Positions 27,961 to 37,538 of a DNA stretch of 64,000 nucleotides are shown one piece after another. Each line of letters starts with the position of its first letter. The stretch's first letter is position 1. The notes beneath the pieces were generated by a model. It did not search any database, had not been told where the DNA came from, and saw only the letters and a program-made list of their open reading frames with translations. Source of the DNA: UBA4582 sp047630175 (GTDB lineage: Bacteria > Pseudomonadota > Gammaproteobacteria > Pseudomonadales > Azotimanducaceae); NCBI GenBank assembly GCA_047630175.1, contig JBLHVI010000011.1:19087-83086 (forward strand), read 5' to 3'. Both the position numbers and the translations under genes were made by a program.

Positions 27961-29832
27961 TCATGTACTCGTCTGGGGGGTTAAGCTTTCGAGCTGTTCC
28001 TGACGTTCAAGCCATTGCTCTTCTACAGTGGCGGTTTCCGTCTCAAGGCTTAGTTTGTCCCTCAGTAACCCTTGTAGGTTCGTGTCGTTTGATTGCAGGT
28101 AAAGCTCACTATCGGTAAGTGCTAGGTCGACCTCGGCGAGTTTACGGTGCAGGCGATCTAAGCGCTCCTCCAGCGTCTTGATTTGGGTCTTAAACTGGCG
28201 AATCTGCTTACCCGTATTTGGGTTTGGTGACACGTTGGGTTTAGTGGCCCTGTTGGTTGCTAGATTTTCTGGGTTGAGGACGCGTTTGCGATAGTCGTCC
28301 AGATCGCCCTCGAAAGTCATAACCTGGCCCTTCTCGACCAGCAGAAAACCGTCGACGGTATTGGCTAGAAGGTGTCGGTCATGTGAAATCAGCAGTAATG
28401 CACCTTCAAACGACTGCAAGGCGACGGTTAGCGCGTGTCGCATGTCAATATCCAGGTGATTGGTGGGCTCATCCATAAGCAATAGGTTCGGCCGGCTAAA
28501 AGCGACCAGTGCCAATGCCAGCCGTGCCTTCTCGCCCCCTGAAAAAATCCTCACTGATTCAAGCACCTTATCGCCATGGAAATCAAAACCCCCAAGGTAA
28601 TTGCGAATCTGTTGTTCACTCAACGTTTTATTGCGTTCGCGCAGGTGCTGCAGAGCCGATGAATCCAAGTCAAGGTCGTCAACTTGGTGTTGTGAAAAAT
28701 AGCCTATACGTAGATTGATACCCTCAACTCGCTGGCCTTTGAGGGTTTCAAGCTCACCGACAAGGGTTTTGATTAACGTCGATTTGCCTGCCCCATTGTG
28801 TCCCAACAAGCCCAGCCGATCGCCGGGATGCAGGCTTAGGCGGAGTTGCTTCAAGATCGGTGTTGAGTACCCAAGGTCGGCATCAATAAGCGACAGCAGT
28901 GGATCTGATAACTTGTCCGCTGTGGGTATCTCAAAATGAAACGGTGAGTCGATGTGCGCTGGTGCGATCAGTTCAAGTCGATCGAGGGCCTTGATACGAC
29001 TTTGCGCTTGACGCGCCTTCGTTGCCTTGGCGCGGAAACGACGGACGAAATCCTGCATGTGTTTGACGTCCCGTTGCTGCTTTTCGTAGTTGCTTTGTTG
29101 CTCAGCGAGACGCGCCGCTTTGAGTACTTCGAACGCAGAATAGTTACCACTAAATAATTCAACGGTTTTATGGTGCAAGTAGGCGATGCCATCAACCGTT
29201 TCATCGAGAAATTCTCGGTCATGAGAAATCAGCAACAGCGCTCCGCGATAGCTTTTTATCCAGTTAGCCAGCCAGACAATAGCGTCAAGGTCGAGGTGGT
29301 TGGTGGGTTCGTCTAGCAATAGCATATCTGAGGGCGTCATTAGGGCTTGCGCGAGATTCAAGCGAATACGCCAACCACCGGAAAATGCGCGTAGTGGCTG
29401 ATTAAAATCAACTGCTTTAAAGCCTAGCCCTAGCATCAATTGCTCGGCGCGTGATCTTGCGGTGTAGCCATCGAGGCTGTCGAGGCGCTCATGCAGCTGC
29501 GCAATTTTGCTGAATTCCTGATCGGCCTCTGCTATCTGGATTAATGCTTGCACTGCAATGAGTTCCCGATCGCCGGCCATTACATAGTCGAGCGCTAGGG
29601 CATCACTGGCCTCGGCCTCCTGTTCAAGATATGCAATACGCGTTTCGGGTGGATATTCGAGCGTACCTTGATCAATATCTAACTCCCCCAGAATCAGTTT
29701 AAAAAGGCTGGTTTTACCTGCACCGTTTGCTCCAACGAGGCCGACTTTACGGCCTCGGTGTACCGTGAAGGTTGCGTCTGCGAATAAAAGCTCTGTACCG
29801 CGCCGCAATGAGAGGTTGTTCAGGGAAAGCAT
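27961..29832 (-). CDS. yheS: ABC-F ATPase YheS
   Basis: A 623-residue soluble protein with two ABC cassettes (Walker A GANGAGKTS and GHNGAGKST, signatures FSGGW and FSGGEK, Walker B LLLDEPTNHLD and LLMDEPTNHLD) joined by a charged linker, plus a C-terminal coiled coil at about 545-620. It has no membrane segments. The sequence LDYVMAGDRE is typical of YheS. ABC-F proteins act on ribosomes to resolve stalled translation. Pseudomonas carries the same gene beside algQ. Confidence 0.9.
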   Translation of the reverse strand: MLSLNNLSLRRGTELLFADATFTVHRGRKVGLVGANGAGKTSLFKLILGELDIDQGTLEYPPETRIAYLEQEAEASDALALDYVMAGDRELIAVQALIQIAEADQEFSKIAQLHERLDSLDGYTARSRAEQLMLGLGFKAVDFNQPLRAFSGGWRIRLNLAQALMTPSDMLLLDEPTNHLDLDAIVWLANWIKSYRGALLLISHDREFLDETVDGIAYLHHKTVELFSGNYSAFEVLKAARLAEQQSNYEKQQRDVKHMQDFVRRFRAKATKARQAQSRIKALDRLELIAPAHIDSPFHFEIPTADKLSDPLLSLIDADLGYSTPILKQLRLSLHPGDRLGLLGHNGAGKSTLIKTLVGELETLKGQRVEGINLRIGYFSQHQVDDLDLDSSALQHLRERNKTLSEQQIRNYLGGFDFHGDKVLESVRIFSGGEKARLALALVAFSRPNLLLMDEPTNHLDIDMRHALTVALQSFEGALLLISHDRHLLANTVDGFLLVEKGQVMTFEGDLDDYRKRVLNPENLATNRATKPNVSPNPNTGKQIRQFKTQIKTLEERLDRLHRKLAEVDLALTDSELYLQSNDTNLQGLLRDKLSLETETATVEEQWLERQEQLESLTPQTST

Positions 29833-29995
29833 GCAAAAGTGACCTATTCTGGACGCGACATCATATCACGCCACAGGTATCTGGCCGTCATAGACTTGAC
29901 AAGATGTTAGTCTGGCGCATTATTAACGCCTGAACAGCGGCCCGGGCAATCGTCAGGGCAGTAGCCAGACAAATGCTAAATAGGCAGGGCGAGTC

Positions 29996-30577
29996 ATGTT
30001 GAAAATTATGCTTTTGATCGTGATGCTGGCTTGCATAGGGCCTTTTTTTATTAAGGGTCCCAACGGCGAGCCTTTACTGACTGTCGCCGACTTTGCGCCT
30101 GATGTCAGCCTAGCGTTGATCTTAGAGCGTATCAAACAAGCTCCCGGTTTGGCATCCCTGACCGGTTTAGCCAAGGGAATCGATGTATCTGGCGACGCCT
30201 CGGATGGCGAGCAGGCAGAGCGGGGCACAGTTAAAAGCGCGCTGGGGTCTGTAACCAAGGTCTATAAATGGCGTGATGAGCAAGGGGTATGGCAATTCTC
30301 TGACGGCTCAAATGTAGCTGAGGGAGCTGCGCTAGTGGAGATTAGTCATCAGATAAACCGCATGCCGGCGCCAGACGTTGCCGGCCGGAGCGAATCACAA
30401 ATACCTGCTACGCAAAAGACTCAGTCGGGCGCATTCGATTTTTCAAAACTACCCGCCGGTGTAACGTCAGTGGCCCCCGAGCAGCTTATGCAGATGGGGC
30501 GGACCATCGAAACATTTCAAAAAGCAATTGATGATCAAAGTGAGGCGTTAGAAGCGTTAGTACCGAGCAATCCCTGA
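29996..30577 (+). CDS. DUF4124-like exported protein
   Basis: A 193-residue protein of unknown function. It begins with a hydrophobic segment (about 1-18) that is either an uncleaved anchor or signal peptide. Residues about 88-105 (VYKWRDEQGVWQFSD) match the short DUF4124 motif found in many gammaproteobacterial envelope proteins. The rest is low in conserved features. AGGGCGAG lies before the ATG. It is divergent from yheS and convergent with the WD40 lipoprotein. Confidence 0.7.
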   Translation: MLKIMLLIVMLACIGPFFIKGPNGEPLLTVADFAPDVSLALILERIKQAPGLASLTGLAKGIDVSGDASDGEQAERGTVKSALGSVTKVYKWRDEQGVWQFSDGSNVAEGAALVEISHQINRMPAPDVAGRSESQIPATQKTQSGAFDFSKLPAGVTSVAPEQLMQMGRTIETFQKAIDDQSEALEALVPSNP

Positions 30578-30652
30578 TGAATTTTATAGAAATGATGTTA
30601 CACAGACATGGCACATAAACGACTCGGAAGTTACATGAATTCCGGTGTGGTA

Positions 30653-31612
30653 TTACTCCAGAAGGTAGTTGACGCCATCAGAGGCAATCGCCAGAAATTG
30701 GGTTGGTGACTCGCCGAACGTGACAGCCAGTACGGCAGGTTTGTGCCATGGGTCAGCTTCAGGCAGCCGCCAGGATCTTAATTTTTCGCCATTTTGCAGG
30801 TCCCACAACTCAATTATGGCGCGAGAGGTGCCGACAAGCAATTGATGTTCATCAGTGCTGAAAGCAACTGTCGTGAGACCTGGATTCTTGGTGTACAGCA
30901 GATGCAACCGGTTAGCAGTATCAACATCCCAAATTTCAACTGTCCCCTGATCGGCGGCGACTAATACTAAGCTAGCAGTGATGGAAAATTCCGTCAAAGA
31001 AATAGTGCCTGACTGCGACCACCGATGCACCGATTTGCCGGTATCTAACGACCAGATGTGAACCTCTCCGCTCCTCGTGCCGGTTATAGCTTTACTGGCT
31101 TGATTGTCGATCGCGACACTACTAACGCTATCTGTATGCTTTAAAGACCCAACAACTCCACCTTGCCGCAAGTTAAACATAACGGCTTCATTATCTTCTT
31201 GGCCAAGTAAAGCAAAGCCCGCATTCTCAGAAATTTCGAGGCTGGTTATTCGCGTGGGAGCTTGCCAGTAGCGTGCAGGGCTGCCGTCTCCAACATTCCA
31301 TAGCGCAAGTGACTTGCCAGATGCGGTGGCAGCATAGTGATTGTTAGCCGAAAAGCTAACGGCACTTATCGCCGAAAATTCGTTCTTGGTGTGATTCCAA
31401 TCATAGAGTCTGGCTTGCGTTTTAGTATCCCAAAGGCTGCCACCATCAGTCATAGCGCCGATGAAGTAGACCCGACCGTTCGAACTAAAGCCAGCCGTTA
31501 GGAGGCTGTGATTGGCGACCTGATAGCTAGACGTCGGGGCATCAGGCGGCGTGCATGCTGACAATATAGCAACAATAAAAGCGACAAATAAGCAGTGCCC
31601 GTGTCTCTGCAT
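30653..31612 (-). CDS. WD40-repeat lipoprotein
   Basis: A 319-residue protein starting at the ATG at 31612, which has AGGGC about 10 nt upstream and places a lipobox ILSAC at residues 16-20 of a proper signal peptide; the longer frame would hide it. The remainder consists of about six WD40 repeats (ALWNV, HIWSLD, EIWDVD, ELWDLQ), folding into a beta-propeller for protein contacts on the inner face of the outer membrane or the periplasmic side. Partner unknown. It follows rsd in the same direction after about 28 bp. Confidence 0.8.
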   Translation of the reverse strand: MQRHGHCLFVAFIVAILSACTPPDAPTSSYQVANHSLLTAGFSSNGRVYFIGAMTDGGSLWDTKTQARLYDWNHTKNEFSAISAVSFSANNHYAATASGKSLALWNVGDGSPARYWQAPTRITSLEISENAGFALLGQEDNEAVMFNLRQGGVVGSLKHTDSVSSVAIDNQASKAITGTRSGEVHIWSLDTGKSVHRWSQSGTISLTEFSITASLVLVAADQGTVEIWDVDTANRLHLLYTKNPGLTTVAFSTDEHQLLVGTSRAIIELWDLQNGEKLRSWRLPEADPWHKPAVLAVTFGESPTQFLAIASDGVNYLLE

Positions 31613-31640
31613 TAGTATGTTGCCCTGATTGCTAGCGGTC

Positions 31641-32108
31641 CTAGTGGTATCGCTCAGCGTTAGCCAGATGAACATACTCGATTAATTGATCTTCGAGTTC
31701 AAAACGATCTGTCAGGCTTTCTCCCAACCTCGATAGTTCTTCCCTGACTTGCCCGATGCCCGCATGATTGATGCGCAGTTGTTCGCAGCGATCGTTGAAG
31801 CCTAAGGCGATGTCGGTTGACTGTTCTAAGTAAGGGTAAAGCGCCCTAACGAGTTGGATACCGCGCGCGTCAAACGTTCGTGCCTCGCACTCTAGTTCAG
31901 TAAAGACTTCGAAGTGCCCCGCAGACAGATAATCTACCAGCACCTCACAAAAAGCTTCAAGCTCAGCTGATGGCTCATTGCCCGAATCTTTCTCACTTAC
32001 AAGAGTACAATAAGAGCTGATCAGTTTACGGCGCTCTAGCAGCCACTTGTTGAGAATCAGGTCTACTGCACCCCACAATTGCTTTGGATTCTGAACTTTT
32101 CTAAGCAT
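31641..32108 (-). CDS. rsd: Rsd/AlgQ family anti-sigma70 factor
   Basis: A 155-residue all-helical protein. Family traits are W-rich ILNKWLLERRKLI, the core LVDYLSAGHFEVF and the C-terminal helix. Rsd/AlgQ binds region 4 of sigma70 and frees core RNA polymerase for other sigma factors; in Pseudomonas AlgQ also influences alginate and siderophore genes. Its target sigma70 is encoded at 41520-43436. It lies between dsbB and the lipoprotein gene, matching the Pseudomonas algQ-dsbH neighbourhood. Confidence 0.88.
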   Translation of the reverse strand: MLRKVQNPKQLWGAVDLILNKWLLERRKLISSYCTLVSEKDSGNEPSAELEAFCEVLVDYLSAGHFEVFTELECEARTFDARGIQLVRALYPYLEQSTDIALGFNDRCEQLRINHAGIGQVREELSRLGESLTDRFELEDQLIEYVHLANAERYH

Positions 32109-32305
32109 GATTGCCTTCCTTGCATGGATAGCTGTATTGAGAGTTTGTCCTTTAACTCTGCGCTAATCCTAGGATAGCCAATTCACAGTAATTGGCAAGT
32201 TCGACGCATATATTTGCAGCGCCTGCAGGTGTTCTACTTTCATTGGATGTGGATAACCATTCGATGTAGATGGCACCATCATCCGACGATGAAGCCGCGC
32301 TTATC

Positions 32306-32806
32306 TCAGCTGCGTGTCCGGGGCTGGCTGACTTGCCATACGCCAATAGCTATCAAGCCGATAAACCCTGCCAGAGTCCAGCCAGGGATACTGATGCCGA
32401 ACAGTGACCAGACAACCTCGGCACAACTGCCGTCGCCACTGAGGATCATCGTTAAAACCTCTGTGAGGGGGAACACATCCAGCAGATAATCCAGGCCAGG
32501 TCCGCAGGAGGGAACCTGATCTGCAGGTAAGCTCTGCAGCCACAGGTGGCGCACAGAAAGCATGGCACCGCCTGCGGCTGTTATCACGACCAAAGCGCCG
32601 TATACCTGAATCCCAATTTTAGCAGGCCCGTGGAGTGCCGCGAGCAGGGCAATTATGCCCGTAGCGATCACCATGACGCGCTGCATGATGCATAGCGGAC
32701 ATGGCTCAAGTGCCATGACATGTTCCATAAACAGGGCGACAGCCATCAGCAGTCCACTGGCAATGAATAGGCTCAAATATACGATTCGCGATGAGGGGAT
32801 GGGCAT
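32306..32806 (-). CDS. dsbB: Disulfide bond formation protein DsbB (DsbH type)
   Basis: A 166-residue inner-membrane protein with four membrane segments (about 8-28, 40-60, 68-88 and 143-161). The quinone-reactive pair is CPLC at 36-39 and the second pair C101/C128 lies in the periplasmic loop, as in DsbB. It reoxidises DsbA (1280-1972) and passes electrons to quinone. About 200 bp separate it from rsd. Confidence 0.92.
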   Translation of the reverse strand: MPIPSSRIVYLSLFIASGLLMAVALFMEHVMALEPCPLCIMQRVMVIATGIIALLAALHGPAKIGIQVYGALVVITAAGGAMLSVRHLWLQSLPADQVPSCGPGLDYLLDVFPLTEVLTMILSGDGSCAEVVWSLFGISIPGWTLAGFIGLIAIGVWQVSQPRTRS

Positions 32807-32904
32807 AGTCAGATTTCTGTAAGTTGTAGGTTAACGTCGAGGTGAGTGAATGTGGTCTATTATGTATCAAACGTCGATCAATAAAAAATAAATGCAGGTT
32901 GTCC

Positions 32905-32985
32905 ATGTCTTCAATGATGTCTTCAAGCATGTCCTCAAGTACGGAACTCAAGTACGGAACTCAAGCACAGATCTCAAGTAGGAAC
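32905..32985. repeat. Degenerate minisatellite with TCAAG core
   Basis: Three 12-bp units (ATGTCTTCAATG-like, 32905-32940) run into four 13-bp units (CTCAAGTACGGAA-like, 32934-32985). TCAAG/T cores recur at 32911, 32923, 32935, 32948, 32961 and 32974. It lies in the dsbB/fliL-like divergent gap. Confidence 0.75.
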
Positions 32986-33029
32986 GTTAATGCGCTGACG
33001 CATAAGTTCACTGTTTGGCGTATCGGGCA

Positions 33030-33521
33030 ATGAACAGCTTAGATCATAGGGGCTCGCATTACGTCGCCGAGGGTTTGGCCGCGTTAGTCAAGATACTTGT
33101 GCTCGTCACTATTGTGTTGAGCCTGGCGGTGACTGGCGCGCAGGCAGAGGAGTCCTCCGACGAAGATTCAGATGAGGAAGTAGAGGTCGTTAAGGGCAAC
33201 AGCTACTTGAAACTGTCCAATGATATGGTTGTTAACTATGGTGACCCCAGCCTTGGGCGCTTGCGATATCTTAAGTTTGCAGTAAATGTTCGGGTTGCGC
33301 ATTCTAGCATTGGCGATATTGTCGCCTATCATCAGCCTGCGTTGTTGGATTCGCTTATTATTTTATTCAGTTCGCAGCCTGACGTGCGGGTTAACAGTGC
33401 TGCTGGCAAAGAAGAAATACGCCAATTGGCGTTAGCAGAGTTGCGGCGCATCATGAAGCGTGAAGAGGGCGAAGAGTACATTGATGACTTGTTGTTTGTG
33501 CGATTTGTTGTTCAGCGCTAG
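33030..33521 (+). CDS. FliL-domain protein outside a flagellar operon
   Basis: A 163-residue protein. One membrane segment or signal peptide lies at about residues 16-38, followed by an acidic linker (ESSDEDSDEEVEVV) and a FliL-like domain (LRYLKFAVNVRV, then helices and ending LFVRFVVQ). FliL stabilises the flagellar stator; orphan FliL-like proteins occur in gammaproteobacteria with unclear roles. The ATG at 33030 lacks a strong ribosome site; a TTG lies 15 nt earlier. No flagellar genes are near. Confidence 0.7.
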   Translation: MNSLDHRGSHYVAEGLAALVKILVLVTIVLSLAVTGAQAEESSDEDSDEEVEVVKGNSYLKLSNDMVVNYGDPSLGRLRYLKFAVNVRVAHSSIGDIVAYHQPALLDSLIILFSSQPDVRVNSAAGKEEIRQLALAELRRIMKREEGEEYIDDLLFVRFVVQR

Positions 33522-33566
33522 GGCGGCTGGAAGCAGAGAGTACTTCGATAGCTGTGTGGCAAGCGC

Positions 33567-34154
33567 TTACCGGTGTTGGTCTTGCCAGTTGCTGGAGAAA
33601 TCTAAAATATCAGGAAAGAACGCCAGAAAGTCTGCCTCTAGCGCCGCGTAGTGCGCTATAAATCCAGCAAAGCCCTCAAGCATAGGATTTTCTCGAGTGA
33701 GGCGTTTAGACAGATGGCCCAGCACCTTCTCCACAGCTTCGGGCTGCGCATAATTTTCTAGGCTTTTATGGTATTCCATACGTTTTATCAAGCTGTTGAT
33801 GTTAGCGGGTAATTGGGCGTCAAAGGCCTTGATCAAAAGGTAGATGTGCGCGCAGTATTCAGGCAGTGCCGTGGGATGGAACGTCTGCCAGTGGCGGGCT
33901 AGAAAATGATCATAGACTACGTCGGAGATTACCGGAGCAAAGCGGCGAAGTGCGGGCCCCATTCGTTGTTGTGATCGTTTAACAATGGGGTGTTGGTCGG
34001 TAAATCCGTCAATGGCCCGATGCAGTCGGATGCCTCGGTCGATATGCGGTGGATAGGTCGAGGGAAGGCGGCCTTTGACAAAGTCACCCAAAAAACCGCC
34101 GACGATTAACCCCGCGTTCGGATCAGCAAGACGAATATGTGCCAGGTGATTCAC
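33567..34154 (-). CDS. acpH: Acyl carrier protein phosphodiesterase
   Basis: A 195-residue enzyme of the AcpH family, an HD-like hydrolase that removes 4'-phosphopantetheine from ACP. Conserved blocks are NHLAHI at the N-terminus, GGFLGDFVKG, GIRLHRAIDGFTDQHP and DVVYDHFLARHW. The start is GTG, overlapping the gshA stop by a GTGA junction, so it is coupled to gshA. Confidence 0.88.
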   Translation of the reverse strand: MNHLAHIRLADPNAGLIVGGFLGDFVKGRLPSTYPPHIDRGIRLHRAIDGFTDQHPIVKRSQQRMGPALRRFAPVISDVVYDHFLARHWQTFHPTALPEYCAHIYLLIKAFDAQLPANINSLIKRMEYHKSLENYAQPEAVEKVLGHLSKRLTRENPMLEGFAGFIAHYAALEADFLAFFPDILDFSSNWQDQHR

Positions 34155-35725
34155 AGGCTCTCATAGGCTGCAAGTACGTGTTTAAGGTAGTCGTCGAAGG
34201 CTGGCTCCGGCGTCGCTTCCAGCTCAGCATGTTCAAGCATTGAGATTCTGGCAAGCTCTTGAAAGTGTTGACGCTCAACGTCGCTGAGTGGTTGTGCCAG
34301 AAAAGCTGTCTTGTGAACGAGTGACTGATCGAGCATGAACCGATAAAACGGCATCTCACTGGCGCGCATATCGTCAAGCATGGCAATGCTTGGAACATTG
34401 CTGGTATCGGTAAGTTTGGCGAATTGCGCGTTAACACTGCTGGCATAGTCACCACCACCGTTAGTCTGGTCAAGCCATTTGGCGACGACCATGACGCCCT
34501 CGAGGATCTCAGTGCCCCAATCTTTTAGGGAGCGCGCGGCAGCTATATCTTGCAGCATCGTGCTCGTTATCTGACCGTTATCGACTACGGCTTTGACATT
34601 GAGACCAACATTGTCACATAACGCTCCGTGGTGTTCGGGACTTTCGGTAAGCAGGCAATACAGCAAAAAGACATCGAGAAAATGCATCTGCGGCTCGTCA
34701 ATGCCTAGGGGCAGGTAAGGGTTTACATCGAGCAATCTTACTTCAACATATTCTACGCCCTCTTCTTGAAGCGTATGCAGGAAGTTAGCGCCCTTAGGTG
34801 GTACGCATTTGGCGCGCACCGTGGTGTAGAACTCAGCTTCTGATTGCAGAACGTTGCCACTAACCTGCGTGTAGATGCCTTGCGCTTCGACGCCCATTTT
34901 TTGATAAATTTCATGGGGTGTTCGTATCGCCTCAGCGAGTGTTCCGATGTAGCTACTCAGCGAGTTGTAGCAAATATTGATCATGCCTGACTGGGTTTCA
35001 CTCTGATAACCCAGACCGCCGTTTCGCAAAGATGTGCCATTGGGGCGATAAAGGCTGTCACTATCAAACGCCTGCAGCGTATGCGGTCGGTCCCTGACAA
35101 AGCTCTTACTGACCACGGGTGAGGCGCCAAACAGATAGACCGGTAACCAGGACAGGCGACGGAAATTACGCATTAAGTCAAAATAGCGCTCTGAGCGATA
35201 GTCACGGTTGTTGGTTTTTTGCTCCAAGGTTGCTAGGTGCTGCCACAAATCTGCTTCTACCGAGAAATTGTAGTGAATAGCGCAGATAGTTTGCATGGCC
35301 CGTCCGTAGCGGTTGTTCAGGCCATTGCGATAAGTTGTTTTGAGACGTCCCAAATTCGACGTTCCATACTGCGCCAGAGGAATTTCGCTGTCTGTGGGGA
35401 GGAGACAGGGCATGCTGGCAGACCAAATAGTTTCGTCCTTCAGGCCGGAATAAACGAATCGATGGACGTCACGCAGATGTGTCAGGGCCTCTGCCGCGGT
35501 TTTACATACCGGCGTGATGAGTTCTAGCTGTGACTCTGAGAAATCCGTCGTGATAGTCGGGTGGGTCAGATTAGAGCCGAGAAAAGCCGGATGGGGGGTT
35601 TGTACCAGTTTACCCTGCGCGTCGACACGTAATCCCTCGCGCTCAATGCCGCGATTAAAGGTCAGCTTGCTGCCCTCGTAGGCGCGCGTCAAAAAGGGTA
35701 GCGTCTCATTTAGCTGTTTGGTCAT
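34151..35725 (-). CDS. gshA: Glutamate-cysteine ligase
   Basis: A 524-residue gammaproteobacterial-type GshA, catalysing the first step of glutathione synthesis. Typical segments are FNRGIEREGLRV near the N-terminus, TITTDFSESQLELITP, and VEYVEVRLLDVNPYLPLGID. Length matches E. coli (518). The upstream neighbour pckA runs the same way after only about 20 bp, and acpH is coupled downstream. Confidence 0.96.
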   Translation of the reverse strand: MTKQLNETLPFLTRAYEGSKLTFNRGIEREGLRVDAQGKLVQTPHPAFLGSNLTHPTITTDFSESQLELITPVCKTAAEALTHLRDVHRFVYSGLKDETIWSASMPCLLPTDSEIPLAQYGTSNLGRLKTTYRNGLNNRYGRAMQTICAIHYNFSVEADLWQHLATLEQKTNNRDYRSERYFDLMRNFRRLSWLPVYLFGASPVVSKSFVRDRPHTLQAFDSDSLYRPNGTSLRNGGLGYQSETQSGMINICYNSLSSYIGTLAEAIRTPHEIYQKMGVEAQGIYTQVSGNVLQSEAEFYTTVRAKCVPPKGANFLHTLQEEGVEYVEVRLLDVNPYLPLGIDEPQMHFLDVFLLYCLLTESPEHHGALCDNVGLNVKAVVDNGQITSTMLQDIAAARSLKDWGTEILEGVMVVAKWLDQTNGGGDYASSVNAQFAKLTDTSNVPSIAMLDDMRASEMPFYRFMLDQSLVHKTAFLAQPLSDVERQHFQELARISMLEHAELEATPEPAFDDYLKHVLAAYESL

Positions 35726-35744
35726 GGTGTCACACTTATTTTTA

Positions 35745-37352
35745 TTAAGAAGGTTGGCCTAACGGGCCGGCGTTGATGATGCTATCACTGATGTCGAATT
35801 GTTTGATATTGCCTGCGAACGCTTGCGCCAATTGGTCGGCAGCAGCGTCATACTTTCGGGTGTCTGACCAGCATGCGCGCGGATCTAGTCGTACCGGATC
35901 GATGCCAGTGAGACTGATAGGCACATCAAGGTTCATCGGCTGCAGTGTGGTTTTGGGAGCCCTGCTAACCTCTCCGTTTTGAATTGCCGCGATTATCTGT
36001 CTGGACACAGGCAAGCTGATGCGTTGACCGGTATCACGATTGCCGCCCTGCCAGCCCGTGTTGACGAGATATACTTGCGCATTAAATTCCGTCAATCGTT
36101 TGAGAAACAGGTCAATATATTGTGCGGCGGGCCGAGGTAGAAACGGTGCGCCGAAGCAGGCTGAAAATGTCGCGTCAATGAGCGAGTTATGGCCCCGTGG
36201 TGTCATGCCGAGATCGGCGGTGTAACCGCTAAGAAAGTGGTAAGCCGCGGCCTCCGGAGACAGTGTTGCGACGAGTGGCAACACACCGCTGACATCGCAG
36301 GTAAGAAAGATAATCGTTGCTGGCTCCGGTGCCCGTGCGTTTGTAAAGTGGCCTGGAATATGAGTGAGTGGATACGTTGCCCTGCCGTTGTCTGACAAGC
36401 TGTCGTCGGCAAAAATTGGCTGACGTGTCAGCGGGTCAATAACGACGTTTTCCAGCAGTGCCCTAAAGCCAATAGCTTGGCTGATGAGGGGCTCACTGAC
36501 GGGGTCGAGGCAGAAGCATTTGGCGTAACAACCGTTTTCAAGATTAAAGACAGTATCTTTTCCCCAACCATGTTGATCATCACCGATCAGGGCGAGTGTA
36601 GGATCCGCTGACAACGTTGTTTTGCCTGTCCCAGAGAGGCCAAAAAAAAGGCTGACGGTGCCTTCTTGGTCGATGTTCGCGGCACAATGCATGGGCAACA
36701 CATCTTTCTCGGGTAGCAGAAAATTCTGGACGGTGAACACTGCCTGTTTTATTTCCCCGGCGTAGGGCATGCCTGCTATCAATATTTTGCGGCGGGCGAA
36801 ATTGATAATAATAACGCCGTGGCTATGCGTACCATCGCGCGCGGGCTCGCAACGAAAGGTAGCGGCGTGCAGCAGTGACCAAGTTTCTTTACCTTTTGGG
36901 TTAAAAACATTCGGACTATAGTAAAGCGTCTGGCCGAAAAGACTGTGCCAGGCTGTCTCAGTTTTCAGCAGTAGTGGCAGATAGTGCTCTGGGTCTTGGC
37001 CTGCATGCAGTTGGCTGGTGTAAGTGTCAGCGTCTGCAAGATATTGGCTGGCGCGGGTCCAGAGTTCATCGAACTGGCGAGCCTTAAACGGCTGGTTGTT
37101 AGCGCCCCAGTCGATAGCATCGCTGGTACTGGGCTCCCTGACAATAAACCGATCCAGCGGCTGGCGAGCGCATTGTGCGCCAGTTGCCACGACCAAGGCA
37201 CCCTGATCTGTCAGCTGGCCTTCTTGAGCCTGTAGTGCTCTTTCGATCAGCTCGGCAGGTTCCAGATCAGCGCGCTCTGTGACTGTGGCCATCTGGCTGT
37301 CATGACGACTGTCGCTGCCGCTGTCCTTGGCATTTAAGGAGTCTATAGACAC
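35745..37352 (-). CDS. pckA: Phosphoenolpyruvate carboxykinase (ATP)
   Basis: A 535-residue gluconeogenic enzyme making PEP from oxaloacetate. The kinase-1a P-loop GLSGTGKTTLSADP, kinase-2 LIGDDQHGW, and metal-histidine segment PMHCAAN are visible. Deviations from the usual sequence, by memory of homologues: YAGEIKQ where most have YAGEIKK (second lysine is a manganese ligand), and the N-terminal oxaloacetate motif reads CARQPLD instead of TGRSPKD. Still full length and most likely active. It works with isocitrate lyase (44067-45668) for growth on C2 compounds. Confidence 0.88.
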   Translation of the reverse strand: MSIDSLNAKDSGSDSRHDSQMATVTERADLEPAELIERALQAQEGQLTDQGALVVATGAQCARQPLDRFIVREPSTSDAIDWGANNQPFKARQFDELWTRASQYLADADTYTSQLHAGQDPEHYLPLLLKTETAWHSLFGQTLYYSPNVFNPKGKETWSLLHAATFRCEPARDGTHSHGVIIINFARRKILIAGMPYAGEIKQAVFTVQNFLLPEKDVLPMHCAANIDQEGTVSLFFGLSGTGKTTLSADPTLALIGDDQHGWGKDTVFNLENGCYAKCFCLDPVSEPLISQAIGFRALLENVVIDPLTRQPIFADDSLSDNGRATYPLTHIPGHFTNARAPEPATIIFLTCDVSGVLPLVATLSPEAAAYHFLSGYTADLGMTPRGHNSLIDATFSACFGAPFLPRPAAQYIDLFLKRLTEFNAQVYLVNTGWQGGNRDTGQRISLPVSRQIIAAIQNGEVSRAPKTTLQPMNLDVPISLTGIDPVRLDPRACWSDTRKYDAAADQLAQAFAGNIKQFDISDSIINAGPLGQPS

Positions 37353-37538
37353 GATTCTATGATGGCCCAGACAGCATCGTTGTGACGCTCAAATAGACCG
37401 GCTTAAATGTGTATTCACGCATAAATTTACACCCTGGCGTAGAGGGGGGCTTAGAGGTGGGCTTGGTCATAGGTAAGGCGGGATTCCTACAGTGAATTGT
37501 GCAGATTATGCCAAAAGACGCCTCAGGGATACATGCCC

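Noticed and set aside
32152..32346. A 64-codon leftward frame between dsbB and rsd
   Set aside because: It overlaps the dsbB end by 41 bp, has no family resemblance and no clear ribosome site.
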